This document shows positions 46,687-54,932 of a DNA stretch of 64,000 nucleotides, piece after piece. The notes beneath the pieces are model-generated. The model had not been told where the DNA came from, ran no database searches, and worked only from the letters and a program-made list of their open reading frames with translations. This DNA comes from Asticcacaulis aquaticus (GTDB taxonomy: Bacteria > Pseudomonadota > Alphaproteobacteria > Caulobacterales > Caulobacteraceae). The stretch's first letter is position 1. The number at the start of each line of letters is the position of its first letter. The DNA is taken from assembly GCF_028550415.1 (NCBI RefSeq), contig NZ_JAQQKX010000018.1, positions 1 through 64,000 of the forward strand. The letters run 5' to 3'. Made by a program: the position numbers and the translations under genes.

Positions 46687-48255
46687 TCATTGATACACGC
46701 TCGGCAGGGCGATGGTAAAGCGGGCGCCGACGATTTTGCCGTCGGCGTCCTCACGGTTCTCGGCCCAGATGCGGCCGCCGTGCGCCTCGACGATCTGGCG
46801 CGAGATCGACAGGCCCAGCCCCGAATTGCGCCCGAAGTCGGTGCCCTTGGGCCGCGACGTATAGAAGCGCTGGAAGATGGTCTCCAGATTCTCCGCCGGG
46901 ATGCCCGGGCCGTCGTCCTCGATGCTCAGGCACAGGGGGCGGGCCGCGTCGTCGTCGGAATGGCCCAGCACCACCCGCACCTCGCCATCGGGCGGCGAGA
47001 AGGAGCGGGCATTGTCGATCACATTACGGAAGACCTGCCCCAGCGGCCCTTCGCGGCCCTGCACGCGCGACGAGGCGGGCGTGACGTTGCGCGTCAGGCT
47101 GACCCGCGCGCCGGACCCTTCGGGCATATGCTGATAGAGCGAGACGATATCGTCGAGCAGCGCCCCCACATCGACGGGTTTCGGCACGTCGCGGGCCAGT
47201 TCGGCATCGAGGCGCGAGGCGTTGGAAATGTCGGTGATCAGGCGATCGGCGCGGCGGACGTCCTGATTGATGACGGCCATCAGGCGGGCCTTGGCGGCGT
47301 CGTCCTTGACGAGGCTGAGGGTTTCCAGAGCGCTGCGGATCGAGGTGAGGGGGTTCTTGATCTCGTGTGATACGTCGGCGGCGAAGCGGTCGATTTCGTC
47401 CATCCGCCGCGACAGCGCATCGGTCATCGACTCCAGCGACCGGGCCAGAATGCCGATTTCGTCGCGGCGCGCCTCAAGGTCGGGCAGAGACATGGCGCGC
47501 GATTTTTGCAAACGCACGCTGTCGGCGGCGGCGGAGAGGCGGTGGATCGGGCGGCTGACCAGCCAGTAGAGCAGCAGCGACGAGAAGATGCTGGTCCCCA
47601 GGGCCACCAGAATGAACGGCAGCAGGGCCCAGCGCTGGGCGGCGACGATGGAATCGACGTCGCCGGCCTCGATGGTCAGAACGCCGAGGATCGCCTTGAC
47701 GCGGCGCAGCGGCACCGAGACCGACACGACCTTCTGGCCCTTTTCGTTGTAGCGGACGGTGGCGACCTTTTCGCCGCTCAGGGCCTGCCGGACTTCGTCG
47801 GACAGGGCGGCTTCGTAATCCTTCTGGCGCGCGCCCCGGCTGTCGCCGGTTTCGGACGCGGGTTCGCTGGCCAGGGGTGGTAGGGGGCGGACATCGACGG
47901 TTTCGGAGACGGCGTAGGAATCGACGATGGGGTGGCCGTTGGCGTCGAACAGGCGGGCGCGCTGCTCGCCGGGAATGAAGCGCCCCAGCACCAGCACGGC
48001 GTTCTGCGGTTCCAGATAGGGGGCGGGGTCACCGGCGGTGGCCACCACGGCGATGATCTCGCCCATGGTTTCGGCCTGCGCCATCAGCGACTCCTTGCGG
48101 TTGTCGATCAGGCCCTGACGGAATTCGTTGAGCACCAGCGCGCCGATGACCAGCACCAGCAACCCGGCCAGATTGAGCAGCAGGATCAGCCGCCCGAGGC
48201 GCGATTGCCCCCAGCGGAAGCGGGGCAGACGGTAGGGGTGTTTGTCTGTACTCAT
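46687..48255 (-). CDS. chvG: Sensor histidine kinase ChvG
   Basis: A 522-residue membrane histidine kinase. Helices at about 22-44 and 210-233 flank a periplasmic domain of 165 residues. HAMP follows at 233-285, then the H-box with His297 (FAADVSHEIKNPLTS) and the ATPase domain (FRNVIDNARSF, EDDGPGIP, GLGLSISRQIVEAHGG). ChvG/ExoS homologues sense acid or cell-envelope stress and control envelope and carbon genes. Its start lies 3 bp from a palindromic element whose end, AGGGAGGTATAAG, provides an excellent ribosome site. chvI lies upstream on the same strand. Confidence 0.94.
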   Translation of the reverse strand: MSTDKHPYRLPRFRWGQSRLGRLILLLNLAGLLVLVIGALVLNEFRQGLIDNRKESLMAQAETMGEIIAVVATAGDPAPYLEPQNAVLVLGRFIPGEQRARLFDANGHPIVDSYAVSETVDVRPLPPLASEPASETGDSRGARQKDYEAALSDEVRQALSGEKVATVRYNEKGQKVVSVSVPLRRVKAILGVLTIEAGDVDSIVAAQRWALLPFILVALGTSIFSSLLLYWLVSRPIHRLSAAADSVRLQKSRAMSLPDLEARRDEIGILARSLESMTDALSRRMDEIDRFAADVSHEIKNPLTSIRSALETLSLVKDDAAKARLMAVINQDVRRADRLITDISNASRLDAELARDVPKPVDVGALLDDIVSLYQHMPEGSGARVSLTRNVTPASSRVQGREGPLGQVFRNVIDNARSFSPPDGEVRVVLGHSDDDAARPLCLSIEDDGPGIPAENLETIFQRFYTSRPKGTDFGRNSGLGLSISRQIVEAHGGRIWAENREDADGKIVGARFTIALPSVYQ

Positions 48256-48258
48256 CTT

Positions 48259-48432
48259 ATACCTCCCTGCGCTTGCGCGGGGAGGGGGACCATTGGCAGA
48301 GCCAATGGTGGTGGGGTGTCTTGCGAAGATTCAATGGCCGCTGACGTTGGAAAGTAAGAACCCCCACCACCACATCTCAATGACCTTTGGTCATTTCGTG
48401 CGGTCCCCCTCCCCAACAAGTTGGGGAGGTAT
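48259..48432. repeat. Palindromic element, full copy (chvI / chvG spacer), supplies the chvG ribosome site
   Basis: ATACCTCCC, tip GCGCttGCGC, GGGGGACCATTGGC, GGTGGTGGGG; then AACCCCCACCACCACATCT, GTGCGGTCCCCCTCCCC and GGGGAGGTATGA. Read on the minus strand the element ends GGGAGGTATAAG directly before the chvG ATG. Confidence 0.9.
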
Positions 48433-48455
48433 GAAGGGGGGATTACCTGCATCAA

Positions 48456-49166
48456 CTACACTTCGCGGTAGCGGTAGCCGACACCATACAGGGTTTCGAT
48501 CGAATCGAACTCCTGATCGACGACACGGAACTTCTTGCGCATCCGCTTGACGTGGCTGTCGATGGTGCGGTCGTCGACATAGACCTGATCGTCATAGGCG
48601 GCATCCATCAGGTTGTCGCGGCTCTTGACGAAGCCCGGACGCTGCGCCAGCGCATGCAGCAGCAGGAACTCGGTCACCGTCAGGCGCACGGGCTTGCCGT
48701 CCCAGGTGCATTCGTGACGGGCGGCGTCCATGACCAGCTTGCCGCGCTTGAGCGACTTGGCGTTCAGGGCCTCGGTTACCTCGACGGGCTCGCCCTGTTC
48801 GACGATACCGGCGCGGCGCAGGACCGCCTTGACGCGCTCCAGCAGCAGGCGCTGCGAAAACGGCTTGTGCATATAGTCGTCGGCGCCGAGATTGAAGCCC
48901 AGCACCTCGTCGATCTCGTCGTCCTTCGAGGTCAGGATGATGACCGGCAGGTTGGAGTTCATGCGCAGGCGGCGCAGGACTTCCATGCCGTCCATGCGCG
49001 GCATCTTGACGTCGAGAATGGCCAGGTCGGGCGGGTCCTTTTCGAGGGCGGCCAGACCGGCGACGCCGTCGTGATAGGCCTGAATCGTGTGCCCGCCGCT
49101 TTCCAGCGCCAGTGACACGCTGGTGACAATGTTTTCGTCGTCGTCGACTAAGGTAATGCGGGCCAT
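48456..49166 (-). CDS. chvI: Response regulator ChvI
   Basis: A 236-residue OmpR-type regulator. The receiver domain has the acid pocket DDDE (8-11), phospho-acceptor Asp52 ([12 protein letters not shown]) and Lys in HKPFS. The C-terminal winged helix has [18 protein letters not shown] and [16 protein letters not shown]. It is the partner of ChvG. The 213-bp divergent region to the next gene carries its promoter and contains three GCGTC/GACGC copies, but no motif I can assign with confidence. Confidence 0.95.
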   Translation of the reverse strand: MARITLVDDDENIVTSVSLALESGGHTIQAYHDGVAGLAALEKDPPDLAILDVKMPRMDGMEVLRRLRMNSNLPVIILTSKDDEIDEVLGFNLGADDYMHKPFSQRLLLERVKAVLRRAGIVEQGEPVEVTEALNAKSLKRGKLVMDAARHECTWDGKPVRLTVTEFLLLHALAQRPGFVKSRDNLMDAAYDDQVYVDDRTIDSHVKRMRKKFRVVDQEFDSIETLYGVGYRYREV

Positions 49167-49379
49167 TCAGACGGTTTCCCTGTTGTTAAAACCTAACCTA
49201 CGCAAGACGCTCAATTATTGACCTAATAAGGGCGTCATAGCGGTCTTAATCGGGCATAACAGCGTCTTCAACCTTAATTTAACAGGATTCGTCTATATTT
49301 CGACGGGATTGATCCCGTTTGTAACAAGCGGGACATAAGCGTCGCCGAATCCGGCGAAAGTATCGCCCGAGAGTACCGC

Positions 49380-51098
49380 ATGTCCGGCCAGATTCACTAC
49401 GAGGTTTTTGCGCGCAAGACGCCCCAGTCGGGGTGGGCGCTGCAAATGGCGCTGGAAGACCGCGACGGCGCCATTGCCGCCGCGCAGGACATGCTGACCA
49501 CCCGCCATGCCGCCGCCGTTAAGGTGACCAAGGAGGTCTTTACCGACGGCGAATTCCGAAGCTATGTCCTGCTGACCGAAGGCGCGCCGGAAACGAAGAG
49601 CAAGCTCAAGGTCGCGCCGCTGACCGACTCGGTGTGCACCGCGCCGCAGGACTTCTATACCAAACACGCCCGCGAACGCATTTCGCGCGTGCTCGAAGAC
49701 TGGCTGAAACGGCAGGGGGTGACGGCGTTCGAACTGCTGCACCGGCCCGATCTGGCCGAACGGCTCGATGCCTCGTCGAACGAACTGACCCACGCCATCC
49801 AGAAGATCGCCGTGCCCGAAGCGCAGGAGACCTCGGCCTCGGTGCACGAACTGATGCGGCGCTGGACGGCGCTGGTCGATAAGGCCATCGCCCGTGTCGT
49901 CGCCGACGGGCGGCGCAAGCTGTTCCCCGATCTCGACCTGTCGCGCGATATCCTGCCGCAGATCGCCAAAATCGCCGCGCAACCCGAACGCGGCTATGTG
50001 CTGGGCGGGGCGGTGGCGAAGCTGATGGCCGTCGAACGCAGCCCGGCGCGCAAGCTGGCGCACCTGACCGCGCTGGTGACGGCGGTGACCCACGTCTCCC
50101 CCGGAGACGGTCCCGACCTGAGCTGGGCGCGCGAGGTGATCGAGGTGCCGGTGGCCGAACTGTTCGCCAAGCGCAACGGGCTGGGCGAAATCATGGGGAC
50201 GGATCTCGATCCCGGTCAGGGCATGGCCATTCTGGCGCGCATGGTCGTGGGCGACGCGGTCGAAAAGATCGGTACGATCGACGCCCATATCCTGAGCGTC
50301 CTGCCGCCCACGCCCGACCATCTGGAAGCCTTCGGCGGCCTGATCCGGCAGGGGCATTTTCACGATCTGCGCAGCCAGTCGGTGCGCAACATGCTGAGCG
50401 AACTGCGCGGGGTGAAGCGGCTGAAGCCCGGCGACCCGATGGCCGAGATCGACCTGCTGCGGGCGCTCGCCATGGCACTGACGGCGGGCTGTGCCGAAGA
50501 GCACGAGCGCGACGATATCGGCAACGCCTTCATCGAACGGTCTAAAATGCTGGTGTCCAGCCCGTTCATCGAATCGCTGCTCGACGGGGTCGATGACGCG
50601 ATAGAGGGGATCGAACGTTTGTTGTGGCTGAGCGAAAATATAGCCGGTCCGGTCAACAAGAAGCAGGCGGCGCGCTGGCTGATGTCGTCGCTGACGGCGC
50701 AAAAGTTCGAACGCGACCTGCGCGACCCGAAGCGTCCGGCGGGCGCGAAACTGGCGCAGCTGGCGACCCTGCAAAAGCGCGTCGCCAAGGCGCAACTGAG
50801 CGAGGCCGATGCCGAGGCGGCGCGGACAAAGCTCGGCCAGATCGGCCACCTGATCGCGCAGGATGTGCACCTGATCGCCCATATCGTCAGGGGTGCGAAA
50901 TCGCCGATGCAGCGGGTCATGGCGCTGCTGAGTTTCGCGACGGCACAGGCGGGACCGGAAGGCCCTCTGTCCGAAGACGCGAAGACCGAGGTGATGAAGC
51001 AACTGCGCTCTGCGGACGTGCGCGCGGCCCTGATGGGCGATCCTCAGGGACTGATGACCCTGCGCCCCTTGCTGGTCCGGGCCGGACTGGCGGCTTGA
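49380..51098 (+). CDS. Large hypothetical protein, all-helical, divergent from chvI
   Basis: A 572-residue cytoplasmic protein that I do not recognise. The N-terminal 70 residues (YEVFARKTPQSGWALQMAL, KVTKEVFTDGEFRSYVLL) look like a small beta domain. The rest is predicted mostly helical, with repeated Leu/Ala-rich helices (for example LPQIAKIAAQPERGYVLGGAV and LKLAQLATLQKRVAKAQLSE-like). No membrane segment or known catalytic motif is seen. The start has only a weak GAGAG. Divergence from chvI suggests it may share regulation by ChvI. Codon use is native to the genome. Confidence 0.75.
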   Translation: MSGQIHYEVFARKTPQSGWALQMALEDRDGAIAAAQDMLTTRHAAAVKVTKEVFTDGEFRSYVLLTEGAPETKSKLKVAPLTDSVCTAPQDFYTKHARERISRVLEDWLKRQGVTAFELLHRPDLAERLDASSNELTHAIQKIAVPEAQETSASVHELMRRWTALVDKAIARVVADGRRKLFPDLDLSRDILPQIAKIAAQPERGYVLGGAVAKLMAVERSPARKLAHLTALVTAVTHVSPGDGPDLSWAREVIEVPVAELFAKRNGLGEIMGTDLDPGQGMAILARMVVGDAVEKIGTIDAHILSVLPPTPDHLEAFGGLIRQGHFHDLRSQSVRNMLSELRGVKRLKPGDPMAEIDLLRALAMALTAGCAEEHERDDIGNAFIERSKMLVSSPFIESLLDGVDDAIEGIERLLWLSENIAGPVNKKQAARWLMSSLTAQKFERDLRDPKRPAGAKLAQLATLQKRVAKAQLSEADAEAARTKLGQIGHLIAQDVHLIAHIVRGAKSPMQRVMALLSFATAQAGPEGPLSEDAKTEVMKQLRSADVRAALMGDPQGLMTLRPLLVRAGLAA

Positions 51099-51100
51099 TA

Positions 51101-51300
51101 TATAGTTCCCTGTTTACGGGGCCAGAGAGCGCTTACATCCTTCCCCGATTACGGGGCCAGAGACGCTGATAATCCTTCCCCGATTACGGGGCCAGAGACA
51201 CTGATAATCCTTCCCCGTTTACGGGGCCAGAGACACTGATAATCCTTCCCCGTTTACGGGGCCAGAGACACTGATAATCCTTCCCCGTTTACGGGGAAGG
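51101..51300. repeat. 35-bp tandem array of a palindromic-element tip
   Basis: Units start at 51101 (degenerate), 51136, 51171, 51206, 51241 and 51276 (partial). Each unit has AATCCTTCCCCGTTTACGGGG and then CCAGAGACACTGAT. The CCCCGTTTACGGGG part is the hairpin tip of the CCTTCCCC-type element that follows. The second and third units have GATTAC in the loop and the later ones GTTTAC, so the array shows a gradient of change. It begins 3 bp after the stop of the upstream gene. Confidence 0.92.
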
Positions 51301-51448
51301 TGGATCGACGTCGACAGACGGCGAGACGGAAGGGGGAAAACCGTAGAGGCCCTAAAACGCCATCAGTCTTTATTGAAACACCGTTTCCCCCTTCCGACGT
51401 TCAACCGCTTCGCGCTTGCCCGCCACCTTCCCCGTGAACGGGGAAGGA
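51276..51448. repeat. Palindromic element, CCTTCCCC subtype, joined to the tandem array
   Basis: AATCCTTCCCC, GTTTAC, GGGGAAGGTGG opens and CCACCTTCCCC, GTGAAC, GGGGAAGGATT closes. GACGGAAGGGGGAAA and TTTCCCCCTTCCGACG pair inside. With the array and the terminator at 51493 it explains the 447-bp gap between two convergent genes. Confidence 0.88.
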
Positions 51449-51492
51449 TTTCAAGTCAGTCTTGGCCCCGCAAATGAGGAAGGGGCAAAGCA

Positions 51493-51524
51493 AAAGGCCG
51501 CCTCCGTTACCGGAAGCGGCCTTT
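51493..51524 (-). terminator. Terminator after the chemoreceptor gene
   Basis: AAAGGCCGC and GCGGCCTTT pair with a partly paired loop. On the minus strand it ends CCTTTTG, and it lies 22 bp after the stop. Confidence 0.8.
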
Positions 51525-51545
51525 GTTTTAACCCATATACAAACC

Positions 51546-53228
51546 TTACGCCGCACGGACCTGCGCCAGGAAGCCGTTAACCTGCGCGCGCAGATATTCC
51601 GCCTGCTGGGCCAGTTCGGACGAGGCGTTGAGCACCTGAGTCGCCCCCATGCCGGTCTCTTCGGCCATGCGGGCGACGCCGGTGATGTTCATGGTCACCT
51701 CGGTCGTGCCCATCGAGGCCTGATTGACGGCCTGAACGATCTCGCCCGTCGCTGCGCCCTGCTGTTCGACAGCCGCCGCGATGGTGGTCGAGGAGTCGTT
51801 GACCACGCGGATCAGCCCGGCAATGCTCTCGATGGCCTTGACGGCGCGGTCGGTCGTGCTCTGGATGGCGGCGATCTGCTGGTTGATTTCGGTCGTGGCG
51901 CGGCCCGTCTGGGTGGCCAGCGTCTTCACTTCGGCGGCGACGACCGCGAAGCCCTTGCCCGCCTCACCGGCGCGCGCCGATTCGATGGTCGCATTGAGCG
52001 CCAGCAGGTTGGTCTGAGACGCGATGCCGGAGATCATATCGACGATGCCGGTGATCTTGCCCGCCGCTTCCGACAGTTCGTGGACGATGACCGTGGTGGC
52101 GTCGGCTTCGCGCACGGCCTCACGCGCCTTGACCAGCGAGTGATCGACCTGACGGCTGATTTCGGCAACGCTGGCGCCCAGTTCTTCGGCCGAACCGGCG
52201 ACCGAGGTCACATTGGTCCCGGCTTCTTCGGCGGCGGCGGAGACAGACGTCGCCTGAGCGGCGGACTCCTGCGCCGAGGCGGTCAGTTGCGCTGCTGTGG
52301 CCTGCATTTCGGTGGCGGCGGACGACACCATGTCGACGATGCCGCCGATGGCGCCTTCGAACTGCGTGGCCAGTTCCGACATGGCCTGCTTGCGCTGGTA
52401 TTCGGAATCTTCGCGCGCTTTAACGGCTTCGGCCTCAAGGGCCTTGTTGCGAATCAGGCCGTCGCGGAAGACTTCGACGGTGGCGGCCATCTCGCCGATT
52501 TCGTTGCGTTCGCCAAGGTTCGGCACCTTCACGTCGGTGTGGCCGTCGGCGAGGCGGCGCATGATCGCCGCCATACCGGCGACCGGGACCGAAACGCCGC
52601 GCACGATCATCAGGCCGACGACGACGGTAAACAGGGCGGTGATGCCCAGCGCCACGAAGATCATCGTCGTGGCCTGTTTGCCCAGCGCTATGCCAGCCTC
52701 GGCGGCGGCGTTGCCGGCCTTGAGCTGGAAGGCACGATCGGCGCGGATGGCGTCACGCAAAGTGCGGGCCTGATCCTGCATGTCGGTCATGAAGAAGGTC
52801 GTCGCCCCGGCGATATCACCCGCATTGACCTTGTCGAGATAGAGCTGGCTGTTGGTGCGATAGGTTTCCATATTATGGAAAACCTGATCGGCCAGGGCCT
52901 GTTCCTCACCCGGCGTGACCAGAGGCTTATAGTCGGCCAGCGTCTTTTCCAGCGCGTCCGACGCCTTGCCGATATTGGTGACGATCTCGGACCGCCCGGC
53001 CTCGTCGCTGGTCAGGAGCTGCAATTGACGCAGGCGCATCAGTTCGAAGCTCTGCGACATGTCGCCCAGCGTGTTGGCGGTCGGCAACCAGTTGGACCCC
53101 AGTTCATCGACGGCCTTGTTCACCGCGCTCAGACGGTTCACGGCGAACAGGCCCAGCGCCACCGTGCTGATCAGGAGAAGGGCAAAGGCCGCCACGATGC
53201 GGCTGCGGATGGTGATGTTGCGGAACAT
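51546..53228 (-). CDS. Methyl-accepting chemotaxis protein
   Basis: A 560-residue chemoreceptor. Membrane helices at about 9-31 and 190-212 flank a helical-bundle sensor domain of the four-helix type. HAMP follows at 212-265, then the signalling domain with the conserved hairpin tip ([29 protein letters not shown], quoted here in part as [20 protein letters not shown]). The ligand is unknown. No C-terminal pentapeptide for CheR docking is present. ATG 53228 follows AGGAG at 7 bases and gives a normal N-terminus. No che genes are next to it. Confidence 0.92.
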   Translation of the reverse strand: MFRNITIRSRIVAAFALLLISTVALGLFAVNRLSAVNKAVDELGSNWLPTANTLGDMSQSFELMRLRQLQLLTSDEAGRSEIVTNIGKASDALEKTLADYKPLVTPGEEQALADQVFHNMETYRTNSQLYLDKVNAGDIAGATTFFMTDMQDQARTLRDAIRADRAFQLKAGNAAAEAGIALGKQATTMIFVALGITALFTVVVGLMIVRGVSVPVAGMAAIMRRLADGHTDVKVPNLGERNEIGEMAATVEVFRDGLIRNKALEAEAVKAREDSEYQRKQAMSELATQFEGAIGGIVDMVSSAATEMQATAAQLTASAQESAAQATSVSAAAEEAGTNVTSVAGSAEELGASVAEISRQVDHSLVKAREAVREADATTVIVHELSEAAGKITGIVDMISGIASQTNLLALNATIESARAGEAGKGFAVVAAEVKTLATQTGRATTEINQQIAAIQSTTDRAVKAIESIAGLIRVVNDSSTTIAAAVEQQGAATGEIVQAVNQASMGTTEVTMNITGVARMAEETGMGATQVLNASSELAQQAEYLRAQVNGFLAQVRAA

Positions 53229-53430
53229 GACGAGGCTCCTGATGCGGGACGCGGAAAAGACGAGAGCGTGACGGGTATAGGTAACCCTGTTGCTTCTCCA
53301 TCTCACAGGAACGGTAAATCAGCCGTTAATCATCTTATAGTTTCTTTATTAAAAACAACAAGATGAGTTTCGTTTGCAAATTCTGCGGTATCATATCGCC
53401 GTTAATGAACGGCGGCGAGTTCACCGTTCG

Positions 53431-53832
53431 TTAATTCCCGCGAAAATTGAGTTCGAGCAGGACATTGTTCGGGTCGGCGACAAAGACCTGACGCAGGCCG
53501 ATGCGCGCCACGACGTTGGTGGCGTAGTAGAGGCCTTTGGCTTCGATCTTCGCGATGGTCTCGTCGTGACCGTCGCATTCGAACGCGATATGGTGGATGG
53601 CTCCGGTCGGATTGCCCGGTACGACCTCGCGCGGGATGGTGTTGTCGGTGCCGAAACGGTTGAGGTGAATCACCGCCCGGTCGCCGGAATCGTAGAGCCA
53701 CATTCGGTCTTCCGGGTCGCGCTCCGGCGCGGTGCGGGCGTCGAGATTGAGCAGGTCGGCATAGAAGGCGATGGTGCCCGCCATGTCGTGAGTCTGGATA
53801 TTGAAGTGGTCGAGGCGTTTGACGACGGTCAT
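53431..53832 (-). CDS. VOC/glyoxalase-family protein
   Basis: A 133-residue vicinal oxygen chelate protein with two beta-alpha-beta-beta-beta units. Metal-ligand candidates are His10 (VKRLDHFNIQTHD), the mid-protein HHIAFEC histidine and the C-terminal Glu in NNVLLELNF. The dimer would bind one metal and could be a dioxygenase, epimerase or glyoxalase; the substrate cannot be told. ATG 53832 overlaps the stop of the zinc-ribbon gene by four bases (ATGA). Confidence 0.85.
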   Translation of the reverse strand: MTVVKRLDHFNIQTHDMAGTIAFYADLLNLDARTAPERDPEDRMWLYDSGDRAVIHLNRFGTDNTIPREVVPGNPTGAIHHIAFECDGHDETIAKIEAKGLYYATNVVARIGLRQVFVADPNNVLLELNFRGN

Positions 53833-54266
53833 TTTGATCTCAGTTTGTCGATAAGTTTGAGGACTTCGGTACGGTTCTTGGCCTGCTTGACCCACAGGGG
53901 CAGACGCGAGGTAATGGAGGCGTTTCTGACGCCGGTTGGCGATGGGGCCATCTGCCGGAGGTTCGAGGCGATATAGGTGGCAATATGGTCTAGGTGAGCA
54001 TCATTATAGGCGTAAAAACGCCCGTGACGGCTCTCGATATCGTACCACAGTGACAGACCGTTGCAGAGATTATTCGTCGGCGGATAGGTGGTGACGCGGG
54101 CATCACGTGGTTCGACGTCGCGGTTGTGCCCGCACGCAGAGCAGACCAGCCGCCGCGCCGTCACGCCTTCGATCTTTGTCATCTGCGCCCGCCCCCCGCA
54201 CGCCGGACAAACGACCAGAATAAGGTCGAGAAACTCGCTGTCATGGCGGTGGACGAGCGCGGTCAC
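53829..54266 (-). CDS. Hypothetical protein with zinc ribbon
   Basis: A 145-residue protein. Four cysteines in two CxxC pairs (VCPACGG and VCSACGH, residues about 20-46) form a zinc ribbon. The remainder contains LWYDIESRHGRFYAYNDAHLDHIATYI, quoted in part, which suggests a second small domain; the end SITSRLPLWVKQAKNR looks helical. The start is GTG, 4 bp after the stop of the antitoxin-like gene, and the stop overlaps the VOC gene. The family is not known to me; a role in DNA or RNA binding is only a guess. Confidence 0.7.
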   Translation of the reverse strand: MTALVHRHDSEFLDLILVVCPACGGRAQMTKIEGVTARRLVCSACGHNRDVEPRDARVTTYPPTNNLCNGLSLWYDIESRHGRFYAYNDAHLDHIATYIASNLRQMAPSPTGVRNASITSRLPLWVKQAKNRTEVLKLIDKLRSK

Positions 54267-54270
54267 AGTG

Positions 54271-54588
54271 TCAGGCGCGCCGTTTGAGATCGGCCAGCAT
54301 TGCCTTTCGCAGGATGGCGTTCAGGCGCGTCTGGTAGCCCTTGCCGGACGATTTGAGCCACGCCATCACATCGGCATCGAGCCGCACGGTCGCCTGTTGT
54401 TTGACAGGACGCCTAAACGGATTGCGTACGGCGTTTTTCCAAAAGTCGTCGGTCAGTGGTGGAATGTCGCTGACGTCGATTTCATTGTCCGGACGCGCTG
54501 CCAAGGCGTTGATTTCAGCTTTCTGCTTATCTGTCAAAGGCGGCGGATTGGTGGGATCGAATTGATATCGAACGATTTTTGATTTCAT
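54271..54588 (-). CDS. BrnA-like antitoxin (orphan)
   Basis: A 105-residue protein. The C-terminal half has the BrnA antitoxin pattern PVKQQATVRLDADVMAWLKS, then GKGYQTRLNAILRKAM, a ribbon-helix-helix DNA-binding domain. The N-terminal half (PPPLTDKQKAEINAL and DVSDIPPLTDDFWKNA) is the usual toxin-binding region. A BrnT toxin gene would be expected just upstream, but the 344 bp there contain only stop-rich sequence and the second repeat family. It therefore looks like an antitoxin without its toxin, now cotranscribed with the zinc-ribbon and VOC genes. Confidence 0.78.
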   Translation of the reverse strand: MKSKIVRYQFDPTNPPPLTDKQKAEINALAARPDNEIDVSDIPPLTDDFWKNAVRNPFRRPVKQQATVRLDADVMAWLKSSGKGYQTRLNAILRKAMLADLKRRA

Positions 54589-54742
54589 GGTGTGGATGGC
54601 GCTCTTTATTTTATTCGGCGCGGTAATCTACGATAATGCAGATAGAGCAAATAATCGAGAGCAGATTCCATTTCTGAATGGCTATCCGTGAAAACGGCAA
54701 GGTTTACCTCGCACCTGACGGGCACGTGACCGTAGCCGCTAA

Positions 54743-54902
54743 GATTTGACCACGAAAAACACGAAAAGCACGAACTTCTTTGCGTGAAACCACCGCGCGA
54801 AGCGATCAAATGTTTCATGTGTCGCAATGACATAAGGCCCTTCGGGCGAAGATGTATTCGTCTACTTTTTCGTGCTTTTCGTGTTTTTCGTGGTCAAAAT
54901 CT
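54743..54902. repeat. Second repeat family, copy 2
   Basis: Arms GATTTGACCACGAAAAAC-ACGAAAAGCACGAA and TTCGTGCTTTTCGTGT-TTTTCGTGGTCAAAATC mirror each other. The middle shares GTGAAACCACCGCGCGAAGCG-like sequence and a CCCTTCGGG hairpin with the copy at 31293. The bases 54589-54742 before it carry no gene that I can support. Confidence 0.88.
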
Positions 54903-54932
54903 TACTTAATTTACCAAAGACTAAGCCATCGG

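Noticed and set aside
49200-49290. CtrA-like site (TTAA-N7-TAAC) upstream of chvI
   Set aside because: TTAATCGGGCATAAC lacks one base of the second half-site, and such matches are expected by chance in AT-rich promoter DNA.
51101-51300. Possible small CRISPR array
   Set aside because: Both the hairpin part and the intervening 14 bases are constant, so there are no unique spacers, and no cas genes are present.
54606-54833. A 75-codon minus-strand frame upstream of the BrnA-like gene as the missing toxin
   Set aside because: Most of it reads through the second repeat family, and it lacks the BrnT motifs; only the last 40 codons are outside the repeat.
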